A stretch of DNA of 64,000 nucleotides from Hypomesus transpacificus (GCF_021917145.1 NC_061062.1:2371367-2435366), one strand, 5' to 3'; positions 39,335 to 62,082 are shown, counted from the stretch's first letter. Numbers and translations are program-made. Notes: generated by a model not told the origin, from the sequence alone.

Positions 39335-42300
39335 TTATTTAGGTTTCTGTAAGCGCTGTGAAGCCGGATTGGCCGACAGCCCCATCTGTGAAGCCGGATT
39401 GGCTAACAGCTCCAGGATGGTGGAGAGACAATGCAGCTTCTCCTTCACGTGCTCTGGCAACCTCTCGTTCTCCTTGTACCTGAGGAACACAGGAAGCGTC
39501 TCAGGAAGTGGACAGCTGCTGTTTCTAAGACAGCAGGAAGATGGTGCAGCTGTGTTAACACATGCGTGGCTGTGAGGGTGGGGTCTCTCCTGCGGGCGTG
39601 GTACCTGGTGGTGCGCCCCTCAGGAGACGTGTAAGTGATGCAGGACACCCCAGCCTGCACCACCAGCTGCGAGCCATCGTTGAACTGCACCCACACCTCT
39701 CCACTGGTCAACTGCCAACGCAACACACACAGAACCACCCTCAGAAACAACCACCCTCAGAAACAACCACCCTCAGAAACATGACGACACAAACCGCCGG
39801 GATTCCTTTCGAATCGTAAACGTGTTGTATTACAGGTTAGAAAACCAGATTTTTAGATGTTTAAATTGTTTACCTGCGAGGCCCAGCCGATGTTTGGTAC
39901 AAAAACAGACTTGACGACTTTCCCCGTGCTGGCTGTGTGTTCTGGTTTGACCAGTAGAGGGGAGCATTTTTTAGCCAGGCTGGCTGTGGTGAAATCAGAG
40001 CCATCGTATGAGATCATCTGGGGTTTGGAGGAACAAAACAACGTGTCACAAAAGGTCAGAGTTTTATTCTGATTATAAATTGAAATAATTCCGGTCTTCA
40101 GCGGACCCTTGGGAAACGTACCGAGGGAGTGATGTGGGGGGGTTGGGGGGGCGAGGCCACCTCAGGGGGGGTCGGCTGGGAGGACAGCGTTGTGGGGCTG
40201 GGAGTGTCTGGGTTGACCGGCCTCCTAGGACAGACAAACATGGACAGTTTGAGTCAACTGCAGCAGAACAGCATCACTTAACTCTGCTTCCTCCATCTTT
40301 ACTGAGGGCAAATCACCCAGGGGAGAGCAGTATCACTAAACTCTGCTTCCTCCATCTTTACTGAGGGCAAATCACCCAGGGGAGAGCAGTATCACTAAAC
40401 TCTGCTTCCTCCATCTTTACTGAGGGCAAATCACCCAGGAGAGAGCAGTATCACTAAACTCTGCTTCCTCCATCTTTACTGAGGGCAAATCACCCAGGAG
40501 AGAGCAGTATCACTAAACTCTGCTTCCTCCATCTTTACTGAGGGCAAATCACCCAGGAGAGAGCAGTATCACTAAACTCTGCTTCCTCCATCTTTACTGA
40601 GGGCAAATCACCCAGGGGAGAACAGTATCACTAAACTCTGCTTCCTCCATCTTTACTGAGGGCAAATCACCCAGGGGAGAGCAGTATCACTAAACTCTGC
40701 TTCCTCCATCTTTACCGAGGGCAAATCACCCAGGAGAGAGCAGTATCACTAAACTCTGCTTCCTCCATCTTTACCGAGGGCAAATCACCCAGGAGAGAGC
40801 AGTATCACTAAACTCTGCTTCCTCCATCTTTACCGAGGGCAAATCACCCAGGAGAGAGCAGTATCACTAAACTCTGCTTCCTCCATCTTTACCGAGGGCA
40901 AATCACCCAGGAGAGAGCAGTATCACTAAACTCTGCTTCCTCCATCTTTACCGAGGGCAAATCACCCAGGAGAGAGCAGTATCACTAAACTCTGCTTCCT
41001 CCATCTTTACTGAGGGCGTCTCTCAGGGCCTCACCTCCCGATGGTGATGGGGAAGAAGGGAGTGCTTCGAGCGCTGCGCTGCTCCTCTGCGGTGATGGCC
41101 GCCTCCAGAGCCAGGCAGAGGCTGTGGCCCTCCCGTGCCAGCTCCAGGTACAGCCTGGTCTCAGGGCTCAGCCCGCCCACACCCAGCTCCCCCTTCACCG
41201 TCAGGGACTTGCCGCTGCGCTCCACCACGCGCACCAGCTCAGACGTCTTGTGAGTCTTGGCTCCTGTGGAGAAACACAGAAGGATCTGTTGTTGACGGCA
41301 CTGGGCACAGGAATATAGACTTGTATATATTGTTCTTTACTTTATTTTTTTGTGTTAGTCTGTTTGTTGTCATTTTCAAATAAACGTGAAAGTAACTGTT
41401 GAATTCAGATATTTTTGTAATGTATTTGTTATGAGTTTCCCCTGCCCCCCCTGCCCTCCCTGCCCCCCCTGCCCTCCCTGCCCCCCCTGCCCCCCCTGCC
41501 CCCCCTGCCCTCCCTGCCCCCCCTGCCCCCCCTGCCCTCCCTGCCCCCCCTGCCCTCCCTGCCCCCCCTGCCCCCCCTGCCCTCCCTGCCCCCCCTGCCC
41601 TCCCTGCCCTCCCTGCCCTCCCTCCCAAAACACCCAGAGGATGTGTAGCGCAGATCTCACCATCGTAGAAGCACACCTCCAGGTCGGCCGTGGGAGAGTT
41701 CTCCATCAGCATGCACTTGGCATACCTGGTGTACAGGGTCACCTTGGGGGTCTTAGTCTTCACCAGCTGGATGAACTTGGAGGCATACTGGTACTTCTTC
41801 CAGTACTTCTCTGGAGACGAGAAAGCACGAGACAGATCAGAGAATGGCCCGGCTGACTGGATGCGAGTCAGTCTGGGTGCGAGTCAGTCTGGGTGCGAGT
41901 CAGTCTGTGTGCGAGTCAGTCTGTGTAAGACTCAGTCTGTCTAAGAGTCAGATGCGATGCGTCCGTGTGCCAGCCTACCTGGGAGATCCTCGTAGCTGCA
42001 GATCAGGATGTCCTCCGGGGGAGCGGGCGGCCGGTCGAGCACGGGGAAACCCTTCCCATCGTTGGGCTGATAGATGGTCACCTGCGGGGGAAGGATTCAG
42101 GATGTCAACATTCGCTTGAGAGCTTTGTTGTTGTTGTTGTTTTTTTGGAGCGGTTGCTCAGCAACCCTGACGGACGTTCCGTTTCTGTGTGGCTCACCGT
42201 CAGACCGTCGCAGGAGATCCTGAGGACTTCCTTGACCCTCTCCTGGCTGCCTTGACCCTTCAGAAGCTCCATGCACACCTCTCCTGAATCCAGGATGCTC

Positions 42301-45300
42301 ACCTACGACAACAAGGGGACAGACCTGACAAGCAGCTCTTTCACAGACCGCAGCAGCATGGTGGATAGGAGCCAGGGGTGTGACGAGCTAAGGTCAGACG
42401 CTCAGTCCTACCACGGCGTTCTTAGTCTTCTGCCTGATGGGTTTGAGTCTCCAGGCACACAGGGGAGACTGCACATTTCTCAAGGACTTCTTCTTGTCCT
42501 CGATGCTGGGAGTGCTCCTGGACAGCCCCCCCAGCTCCCCCCCAGGACCACTCTGAAGGTCTCCGCCGACCAGGTTCTCTCTGTAGGCGTCTGGCAGGGG
42601 AGCGCGGGGGTGGAGGTCCAGGCCAGGCCCAGGCCCTCGGCCTGCGGGGCGCTCACACCAGGAGTTGTGCACCCCCAGAGGCTCCCTGCCGCTGTGGAAG
42701 CTTCCGGAACTGCTGTGAGAACTGCCATCTGTGGGGGACCTCGTACACGACCCTGGGAAACGAGACGGGTTTTAGAGGCTTGTCTGACAACGGCCCCTAT
42801 GCCATAAATACCTGGTCGTCTTCTCCTCTGCTTTGATGGCATACCTTCTTTACTGAACCAGTTAGGAAGCCCCTCCGAGTCCACCGCATGCAGACTTTGT
42901 TGACGCGCCATTTGTGCAGAGAACGAACACCCTGAGCTGAGAAACACAAACGCAGGTTCCGGTCAGTACTGAGTTGGTCTGAGAGACATGGGAGGGTAGA
43001 AGAAGCTGTGGTGACTTACTTGGATGTCTGCTTGACAGGGGGAGATGGTTGGGGTCTCCTATGCTGCTTGTAGCCAGAGGACTGGGGGAAAGCCAGCCTC
43101 CCTCCCCCTGGCAGAGTCTCCTCTGAGTGGCACCTCTCCAGCTCTGCCCGGGCCACGCCCTGGCCTAGGATGGGTGAGGAGCAGGAGCGTTCTGACGAGT
43201 GGGCCCTGCGTAGGTAGCGAGACTGGGGCTGGCTGCTCTCCAGCCCCTGGGTAACCGTGCTCCTGCCCGCCCTGGGGGCTCTGTGGCAGGGCTGCTGCCA
43301 GCTGTCCTCCCCTTCGAAGCAGGCGCTGCTGGGAGGGCGGGACATGGCCGGGAGGGGGGTCATGCGGTTGGGAAGGGCTGAGGCCACCACGTGCCCAGCC
43401 TTCCTCTGGAGGCGGTTGCTGCTGCCGGACGTGGAGGAGGTGCAGCCGGTGGAGATGGTGGCGATACCACTGTCCATGGAGCCTTCCTCCCCCAGGCTCA
43501 GCTCCTTGGTCCTGGCCAGCAGGCTGTGGGTCATGAAGGGGTGATCCAGCACGGTTGACAGGCTGGGCCGCTGGGCGGGGTCCCGCTGCAGCAACTGAGA
43601 GATCAGATTCTGGGCCCCAGGGGACAGGTGGCCGGGCATGTCATACTGGCCCAGGACCACCTTGTTCAGGGTGCGCTTGACCGTGTCAGTGTCGAACGGG
43701 GGCCGGCCCGTGAGGAAGGCGTAGAACATGCAGCCCAGGGACCAGACGTCAGACTCCAGGCCGTGGGCGCTGCGCGTGGCCACCTCCGGGGAGATGTAGT
43801 TGGGGGTGCCGCACATGGTGAAGTGCTTCTCGCTGGGGAGTTTCAGCTGGGTGGCCAGGCCAAAGTCTCCGATCTTGATGTTCAGGGTGCTGGTCAGCAG
43901 GAGGTTGGACAGGGTCAGGTCTCTGTGCATGATCCCGTGTGTGTGCAGGTACAGCATGCCTTTCACTACCTGATGCATGAAGTGCCTGGCTGTAACACGG
44001 TCAACGGGAAGTTACGCAAGGATGTCGATGGCCGACCAGGAAGTATCATCAACTTCATTATTTTGCGTGGCATGCAGTATAAGAAGAATACATGAAAAAT
44101 GACAAATTCTTCATTGGCTTACCTTCGTCCTCTGAAAAGGGCACTGTCCTGTCTTTTAGAAAGCGGCTCATTTCTCCATTGTGACACATCTCCAACACCA
44201 AGTACACATAGTTGCTGTCTTCAAAGTAGTTGTAAAGCTACAGAGGAGAAGAATTGGAAAGTCTGAACAATTATACACACATAGTTCAGCTTCCTACTAA
44301 TATGATAATAATAAAGATAATAATATGATCTATATTATAGTCAGTTTAGCTTCCTACTCCTTTGAAAGATCATTTGATCTGTATCATAACAAACAGGGAG
44401 GCGAAGCCCACTCACCTCCAGAATGGACGGATGCTTCAGTCGACACTGGATCTCCACCTCGTTAATCACGCGCTGCACCATGCCAGCTTTCTGCATGGCC
44501 TTCTTGTCAATCTGCACCGGTGGAAAAAGAAAAGAGATAATTACACCGTGTCCATATGTGCTTTCAGTCTTGTGGTGATTTGCCAATCTGTTCTCTACAG
44601 CTAGGAAGGAAGAGCCACACAGAGACACAAATGACTGCCAATTCTGGGGGGACCAGGAAAGCCCTAGGGAGACCAGGAAAGCCCTAGGGAGACCAGGAAA
44701 GCCCTAGGGAGACCAGGAAAGCCCTGGGGAGGGAAAAAGCACCTGCTCAGCTGGGGGAGGCACACCGAGAAACAATGTATGTTCACCTTTATTGTCTTTT
44801 AGATAACATTAAGTTCCCAGATAATAATAACTTATTTCAGCTTTGTCATCTGAATAATACTGTTGATGATTCCTGCTGCGTGAAGCTTTAAAATGGAAAG
44901 CTTTGATATTATTCCCAACTTGGACTCAAGATCATCATGTACAATTGTAACCCATTTCCTTTCCATGTAAACGGAGACAATATTATACACCCAAAATAAT
45001 GCATAATGAGATTGACAGGATATACAAAGACAGAATTTCTTACCATTTTGATGGCCACCTCCAGACCAGTATTAACAGATTTTGCCCGGTAAACACATGC
45101 AAAAGAGCCCTTTCCAAGAAGGGTGAGAACTTTGAAATCCTAAAAATGAAAGAAATAACCATCAATCTTAGAAAACAATACATCTCCCAAAACAGGTCTA
45201 CCGTAAAACCAAAACAGTTTCTAGACTTGTTTAACGAGGGTAAAATGTTAGATACCTCAATCCGATGCTCATCTGCTGAGGGTGACATTCTCGTTTCATT

Positions 45301-45911
45301 TTTATCTTTACATTTACTTGTGAGATTATTAAAAAAATATTTAACAACTTTGTCAAACATTTTCCCTGATGGAAGTGTCATGTTGCTTGCAGTAGCTAGC
45401 CTACTACACTGTGAATGATGAGACTGCTTGGTGAGGTCTTTTGTGTGTAGTTAAGGTACAATCTGGCTTGCCACACAATAACTGCCAAACAAGCCATCTA
45501 CATCTGACGCTGACACACGGTAACCAAGACCTTTAATTATCCCGGTCCTCCTCCCGCTAACGATGTCTGTTCCCAAGCAACAAATAACCGATGCAACATC
45601 TCGAGTCTCAGGGGAAGAGAGTGACCGCGGAACGCGCTTACTGCTCAGCAGGAATCAAAACATGGTTAACAAGCTTGCGACTACATCGTATTAATAGTTA
45701 TTAATAGATGCAAAGAATTGAAAGCTTATATTGCAACATGGCAAAACTCGCAATAGCTTTTGGGAAAAAACTTAGATATCAGTACCTGCTGGTTAACGCG
45801 AAGGAAATCTAGTAAATAAGATAGCTACAGTAGTTAGCCACATTAGCTATTGTGTTAGCTTGCTTCCCATACCCAACTCACCTCAATTTTATCGCCAATT
45901 GAAACACTCAT
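39335..45911 (-). CDS. plk4: PLK4: polo-like kinase 4, complete, 15 coding exons
   Basis: PLK4 is the Ser/Thr kinase that starts centriole duplication. Coding exons (minus strand): 45911-45882, 45139-45044, 44511-44416, 44237-44123, 43989-43020, 42936-42845, 42752-42412, 42302-42198, 42081-41979, 41810-41661, 41263-41035, 40224-40122, 40017-39874, 39711-39605 and 39479-39335. They join to 2826 nt, or 941 aa plus stop (human 970). The kinase domain has GKGSFA, VAIK (Lys41), HRDLTLSN (134-136), DFG (Asp154), the activation-loop Thr at about 170 and [17 protein letters not shown] phosphodegron at about 285-290 matches the beta-TrCP site that limits PLK4 level. Exons 8-11 form the cryptic polo box ([51 protein letters not shown]), and exons 13-15 the third polo box. 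The central linker is divergent. The C-terminus carries a small internal duplication. Confidence 0.97.
40262..41018. repeat. 59-bp minisatellite in plk4 intron 11, about 13 copies
   Basis: The unit starts GAGAGCAGTATCACTAAACT and contains CTGCTTCCTCCATCTTTACT. Copies differ at a few positions (GGGGAG/GGAGAG, ACTGAG/ACCGAG), and variants occur in consecutive blocks. The array starts about 16 nt after the exon 11 donor in the plk4 direction. Confidence 0.95.
41441..41628. repeat. 9-bp C-rich minisatellite in plk4 intron 10
   Basis: The unit is TGCCCCCCC or TGCCCTCCC, about 21 copies. In the plk4 direction it is G-rich. It lies about 30 nt downstream of the exon 10 donor (exon ends at 41661). 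A 9-bp period keeps all frames open (Pro-Cys-Pro or Gly-Gly-Gln repeats), which mimic collagen-like ORFs. Confidence 0.93.
41863..41945. repeat. 16-bp minisatellite in plk4 intron 9, about 5 copies
   Basis: The unit is GGTGCGAGTCAGTCTG with TGTGCGAG and TGTAAGAC variants. It lies between plk4 exons 9 and 10. Confidence 0.85.
44646..44729. repeat. 20-bp tandem repeat in plk4 intron 2, 4 copies
   Basis: The unit is GGGAGACCAGGAAAGCCCTA. The first copy is slightly diverged at its left end. The rest of the intron (44512-45043) is AT-rich with no other features. Confidence 0.9.
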
Positions 45912-46968
45912 CTTGTTCTTTATTTGTCCACAATATACATAAAAAATTGGTTAATATATATCACTTAGTTCCATGTATGCGCAGTCGAGAATAACTTTAC
46001 ATAAAACAAATGAAAGTTTTTCTTTCGTTCCCCTCCAAAACTTTGACATTTCTTCCATTTTGAAAATATCCGCCCGTTACCCTCGTAGGGGCGTCACGGT
46101 CTACGTCATATGGCAACAATCGAAAGCGGGCCCCTCCTACTTTAAGCGTGGACCTTTTCTCAGGCATTACAAAAGCATTGACTTCACAATAAAAGTTTGT
46201 CTTGAAGAAGATGAGTTTATTATTTGCCATCTTTAAATCCCACAACTTAAATATGGGAATGCATGAAAACAAGAAACGGAAATAGGCTGCCCATAACTGT
46301 AAGTTGCCACCAACAGATGGGACATCAAGCACTGCCATTTCATCACTAGGAATGTACCACTGTGCATATACTACCGTTTATGCACGGGCCAGTTTAAATT
46401 AATAAAATAATATGTACAGGTTCTAAACATAGACATCCTTTCAAACCCATATATTGAATACAAATATATATATAATATGTATCGTATACATATTTAGCTA
46501 ATAATATCACCAGTCATAGCAATTGTTCAAACAGGAAATCTACTCATATTCCACTACAAGGTGTATGCGTGAAGTTTCATTTCAGTGATCTGATGTTGAT
46601 GGGACTCAAAATGCAAACACATACCTGTATTGTAAGGAGGACAAGCATTGTTCAATCTATTTAATTGTATTATTTTACAGTTTTAGTTCACGTGTTCAAC
46701 CTCTTGGAGAGTAACTGGCCCATAAAGTTATGAAGCACACCGTTTCAACACAAGGAAATGTCAAAAGAAAATCAAAAGATTAGAAAAAAAAAACACGGGT
46801 ATACACTTTAAACAGAATTCACAAACCGCCTGTGGCTTGGTTGGTTGACAAGGAAAAATGTTCTCGGGATTCTAACAGTATGTTTGTAAGGGGAGGCCAT
46901 GACTCTAAATGGGTTTATGACAGCTAGAGTGATGTCAAAAGGAGCTTGGTTGTGCGGCGGAGAGGGAC
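45912..46968 (-). other. Intergenic region between hspa4l 3' end and plk4 start
   Basis: About 1.06 kb. It must hold the 3' UTR of hspa4l (from 46968 downward) and the promoter and 5' UTR of plk4. A TTTATT at 46216-46221 gives AATAAA in the hspa4l sense and is the best polyadenylation signal seen. The AT-rich part at 46380-46500 has no clear features. No further coding exon is seen. Confidence 0.5.
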
Positions 46969-57603
<10,635 letters not shown>

Positions 57604-60600
57604 ATGGGACTGTTTGGGAGAACACACGAAAAGCCACCGAAAGACTTGGTAAGATAAAGGTATCTTGTAGTTTGTGGTGGTGCTATCGTGAGGCATTTGT
57701 CTAGCTTAACAAGCTAGCTAGTTAGCTCTACCCAAACTGTTGCTGATGAAGCTAGCCTAGCAAGGTAGCTAGCCATTGGATATTAAGATAGGGTTAGATG
57801 TCTTCTTTTAAACGTATGTTTTCCAAATTTCAACGAGTGTTTAAAAAGCTTCGGTCAGTCTTCTGTTCATAGAAATATAGCGTTAGCCCGCCTGTTAACA
57901 TGTGTCCAACTAACGTTAGCTAGCTAGCTAACATCAGTTGTCTTGAAATGTAAACATTCAACTCGACCCTAGTGGTAGTCTAAGATCGATTGTTTCCAGT
58001 TTGTAACGTTGTCTGGATTGACAATAGCTAGTCATCTTCTTGACGTACTTTTACATATTGCACGTTATTTAAGGATTACGGGCTGCTTTATTTATAGGCC
58101 TCTTTCGCAGTTTACCAGTGCTAAACAATCATGTTTCATTCCAGATAAATGAATGGTCTCTCAAAATCCGAAAGGAGATGAGAGTGATTGACAGACAGAT
58201 TCGAGGTGAGAAAAAGACACAACTGTCAGTTTTCCCAAACTATGAGTACATTTTCTGAAATCACCCCTTGGCCTAAATGTTCAACTATTTAGCAGCGGTG
58301 GGCATTTTGGCTGTTATATAAATCATATCATGTTACCCCATGTTGTGTTGCAGACATTCAGAGGGAGGAAGAGAAGGTCAAAAGATCGATCAAGGATGCT
58401 GCTAAAAAAGGCCAGAGAGATGTGTGTGTGATCCTTGCTAAAGAGATGATACAGTCCAAACGTGCCGTCAGCAAGCTTTACGCTTCGAAAGCCCAAATGA
58501 ACTCTGTACTTCTCAGTATGAAGAACCAGCTATGTGAGTATGATAGAAGGAAACGGATCCAATTGCATTAGTTGTTTATGATGTTATTGTGTGTTAAGAC
58601 CAGGAGAGTCTGTTTTATACTTGTAGAACTGCGATTCCCAATTCCCAGCGTTTGTAAAAAAAAAATATATATATTTATATATATTTTGTGAAACTTTCTG
58701 GTGTCCGCATACACTGTAAAAACCCCCAAACCTTTTTTCTGAAAATATTTTTTCAACCCTTCAAAACTTTTTTTATTCTTCCATTTTTTCTTTTTTCACA
58801 CACAGTGAAAGGAGAACAGTGAAACCTAAAACAACATTGATTAAAGCAGAACAGAGTACAAGTGTATAGTAGAGTCCTCATCAATGATGCCCCTAAAAAT
58901 GTATAAAAAGTATTTGAGCAATGCAAACAGGCCGCAAAATGTGAAAGGTCGGGAATAGTTGTAGAACGTACGTGTTTACGATACATCGCTGATAAATTCA
59001 AATGTTTTGTTGTTAATAATTTGAAGAGGTCTCATGCTGCGTTTCTTTAGCTGTGTTACGGGTGGCAGGAGCCCTCCAGAAGAGCACGGAGGTGATGAAA
59101 GCCATGCAGAACCTCGTCAAGATCCCCGAGATACAGGCCACCATGAGGGAACTGTCCAAAGAGATGATGAAGGTTAGGAGCTCATATCGCTTTTTAATCG
59201 TGTATTAACGATTAATCAGAAGGTTACCGGATCGATTCCCCGCCGTGTCAAATGATGTTGTGTCCTTGGGCAAGGCACTTCACCCTACTTGTCTAGGGGG
59301 GGGGGAATGTCCCTGTACTTACTGTAAGTCGCTCTGGATAAGAGCGTCTGCGAAATGACTAAATGTAAAATGTAATGTAAATGTAACAGCCTCCGGTTAA
59401 TTCATTGATCTCGCCTAACTCTCTCCCGTAAAATCCATTTGAGGAAATATATGTTCACACCGTTGTTGATTCTTGCCGACTGTTTTGTTGCTGTGCTGGT
59501 TTGTGTTTGTAGGCCGGCATCATAGAGGAGATGCTGGAGGACACGTTCGAGGGCATGGAGGATGAGGAGGAGATGGAGGAAGCAGCGGAGGCCGAAGTTG
59601 ACAAGATCCTCTATGAGATCACAGCCGGTAATAAGAGTCCCTTCGTTTATGAAAGCAGCATGTTATGGCGGTTGATGATGAAAGTCTGGGGGTCAGAATC
59701 AGAGGGGATTTTATTCGCCATGAATGTTTGCACAAACAAGGAATTTACTTTGGCAGGGAGGTGCATACATTAAACATAGAGGAATATTGAAACTTAAATA
59801 TGTGGACTAACATATACAAAAGGAGCAAAATCTAGCTAATATTAAGGGGGGGTCTAGCTAATACTAAGGGGAATAAAAAATAAGTAGCCCTAATTTACAA
59901 TCTAACCTAAAAATACAGATAGTGCAAACGATACAATAGTGCAAAATGCAGTGTGCAGGGTGTCATTGTGCAGATTGTGATTTAAAGTCAGTGTGAGTCC
60001 TTGGCCTTGTTAAAGAGGCCAACAGTCAGATGGCTGAGCGGTTGAGGAATCGGGCTATTAATCAGAAGGTTGCCGGTTCGATTCATGGCTGTGAAAAATG
60101 ACGTTGTGTCCTTGGGCAAGGCACTTCACCCTACTTGCCTCGGGAATGTCCCTGTACTTACCGTTAGTCGCTCTGGATAAGAGCGTCTGCTAAATGACTA
60201 AATGTAAATGTCTGCCGTAATGCAATACTCGTCAAACTAGTATTGCGAGCAAATAATCCCTTGTAAAATAAGAGAAGGTAAAATGTACTTTAAACACGTT
60301 TTAAAACAACATTGTGTGGAGTGAACTGCAGAAGTTTACATTTACATTACATTTACATTTAGTCATTTAGAAGACGCTCTTATCCAGAGCGACTTACAGT
60401 AAGTACAGGGACATTTCCCCCGGAGGCAAGTAGGGTGAAGTGCCTTGCCCAAGGACACAACGTCATTTGGCTCGGCCGGGAATCGAACTGGCGACCTTCA
60501 GATTACTAACCCGATTCCCTCACCGCTCTGCCACCACAAGTTTACTTTCTATTTCACTTTCTGCAAAAAAAGGGAAAGGAAACATTGACCCCTGGTGGTT

Positions 60601-60753
60601 TATCGTGTTGCAGGTGCCCTTGGCAAAGCGCCCAGCAAAGTCACAGACGCCCTGCCTGAAATGGAACCAGCCGGAGCCGCCGCAGCCTCGGATGAAGAGT
60701 CAGAGGAGGACATCGAAGAGATGCAGTCTAGATTAGCAGCCTTGAGGAGTTAG
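57604..60753 (+). CDS. chmp3: CHMP3 (VPS24): ESCRT-III subunit, complete, 6 coding exons
   Basis: CHMP3 polymerises with CHMP2 on CHMP4 filaments to cut membrane necks in endosome sorting, cytokinesis and related events. Coding exons: 57604-57648, 58145-58205, 58354-58533, 59051-59172, 59513-59627 and 60614-60753. They join to 663 nt, or 220 aa plus stop (human 222). The sequence begins MGLFGRTHEKPPKDL (myristoylation-type MGLFG), then a basic helical core (NEWSLKIRKEMRVIDRQIRD, KVKRSIKDAAKKGQRDVC, KAMQNLVKIPEIQATMRELS). An acidic region follows, then ITAGALGKAPSKVTDALP and a C-terminal MIM helix EEMQSRLAALRS that binds VPS4-type MIT domains. An AATAAA at 61493-61498 is a likely 3' end, with an ATTAAA variant at 61347. 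Confidence 0.97.
59205..59393 (+). mobile_element. tRNA-derived SINE (family A), 5'-truncated, in chmp3 intron 4
   Basis: It begins at ATTAATCAGAAGGTTACCGG, so the tRNA A box is missing. Body, GTCGCTCTGGATAAGAGCGT and tail (TAAATGTAAAATG) are present. A run of ten G interrupts the centre. Confidence 0.87.
59690..60025 (-). mobile_element. LINE 3' end fragment (minus orientation) in chmp3 intron 5
   Basis: In reverse it begins near 60025 with GGCCTCTTTAACAAGGCCAA and ends at 59690 with CCCCTCTGATTCTGA-like sequence. It matches the hspa4l intron 3 copy in opposite orientation. It abuts a SINE at 60028. Confidence 0.6.
60028..60213 (+). mobile_element. tRNA-derived SINE (family A), plus orientation, chmp3 intron 5
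   Basis: AGATGGCTGAGCGGTTGAGG head, GGTTCGATTC B box, a body with GGGCAAGGCACTTCACCC, and tail CTAAATGTAAATG. It stands as an inverted pair with the copy at 60337-60538. Confidence 0.9.
60337..60538 (-). mobile_element. tRNA-derived SINE (family A), reverse orientation, chmp3 intron 5
   Basis: It starts TTTACATTTACATTACATTT and ends CCGCTCTGCCACCAC. Its end lies 75 nt before the exon 6 acceptor of chmp3 (60613). An open frame running from it into exon 6 at 60440-60736 is out of frame with chmp3. Confidence 0.9.
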
Positions 60754-62082
60754 GAAGTCCTCTTCTCTCCTCTGTCCTTCTGTCCGCCCAAGGATGTACA
60801 AAGACATTATCGGTGTAGGGTGTACCTGGGGGGTATGCACATCATGCTCTCCCTCTTCCAAATATTATTATTTTGGATAAAACTCAGACCGAGACAATGC
60901 ATTGCCATGTTTAGAGCTGAGTTTGATTAAAACAAATGTTTTTCCAGAATGTTGGGACAGTCGGCCTTAACAAGGAACATCTTTGTTTTATCCAAAGTTT
61001 GGAATGCAGAAAACAAAAATGTGTCTTGCTTTTAATGAGTTAACGATGCGCCCCTTCTGCTCTATCTGTTTGCTGTTTGCATCGACTCAGATATCATTTA
61101 GGATTTCATGATCTGTGATGTAATTACACTCAAATGTGGTCAACATACTTAATATGAGCAAAGTAATTCTTGAATTCTTTGTGTCTGCAACACTAGAACT
61201 AAAAAGAGATTTATTTTCATCTTTGGAAGTTTGTCTATGTACAGTACATATGTGTCTTTGTTATATGTTGTCTGTCTCACATACAAAAGTGTGTTTGTCA
61301 AGAGTAATGCATGCACCTCTAACGTTTTTACATTGAAATTCCGCCTATTAAAGTGTTTTGTCCTAAAAATGTCTTCTGGACATATTTAGAAGGGGATGGT
61401 TCAATCAAAATATTTGCTATACTTATGTCAGACTTTATGTAAGGTTTCTTTGTGTGTATACATTGTTTTGTATGTCGGTTGGAAATTATGAAAATAAACT
61501 TTTGAGGATGGATAGCTTTGTTCCTTAGCCCCTTTTGTCTTCAAGTGACTGTTGGATGATTAGAATGCGATCAGCAGGATGGAATTGAAACGGATCACTT
61601 TACAATCATTGTTCCATTTTGGGGATGGGACATCATGTGAAAACCTTGAAGACTAATAGAAGAATGAAGCAGTTAGATCATTCTCCTGGGGTTTTTTCAA
61701 AAGGGTATTAGCTTTCCGTAAGCCAAAATCCTCCCTCAGAAGGCTTTGTAAAATGTAATTTAAATCTACCTCATTCCAATTTCTTTTATGCCTATGTAGG
61801 TTACCAGAGCTGCACGCGGCGCTGAAGGTTGACCGGGTGACACGTTTTATTTAATTTAGATGATATGTTTTCGTTTATTTAATTAATGTTCTGATAGTGA
61901 TACTAATACTACAAAAATATATAGGCCTATGTTAGTAGCCTGACAAAAAAACGGTTCCATATCACGTTCGTGTCTGCGCCAAGACCCTTGACGCTGGGCT
62001 CACCAACGCGCCTGTCAAATAGCAACTGCTTTAAAACAGAAACTCCTCCCTACACAGCGCGTTCCGTCGCTTTCCCAGCGCA
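60754..62082 (+). other. 3' UTR of chmp3 and intergenic region before reep1
   Basis: 1.3 kb without recognised coding sequence. AATAAA at 61493-61498 probably ends chmp3. The remainder, to about 62040, would contain the reep1 promoter and 5' UTR. Only short AT-rich runs are visible. Confidence 0.55.
61493..61498 (+). terminator. Polyadenylation signal, chmp3
   Basis: AATAAA about 740 nt after the stop codon, followed by a T/G-rich segment (ACTTTTGAGGATGG, then GCTTTGTTCC). Confidence 0.55.

Noticed and set aside
40262..41018. CRISPR-like array
   Set aside because: Whole 59-bp units repeat with no unique spacers; host is a vertebrate. It is a minisatellite.
41239..41856. Collagen-like Gly-Gly-Gln ORF and Pro-Cys ORF
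   Set aside because: 9-bp minisatellite in plk4 intron 10. The 174-aa minus ORF merely reads through from real exon 10.
43257..44095. Plus-strand ORFs of 95 and 155 aa
   Set aside because: Antisense shadows of the large plk4 exon 5.
60440..60736. 98-aa ORF spanning a SINE and chmp3 exon 6
   Set aside because: Out of frame with chmp3; begins within a reverse SINE and crosses a clear acceptor at 60613.
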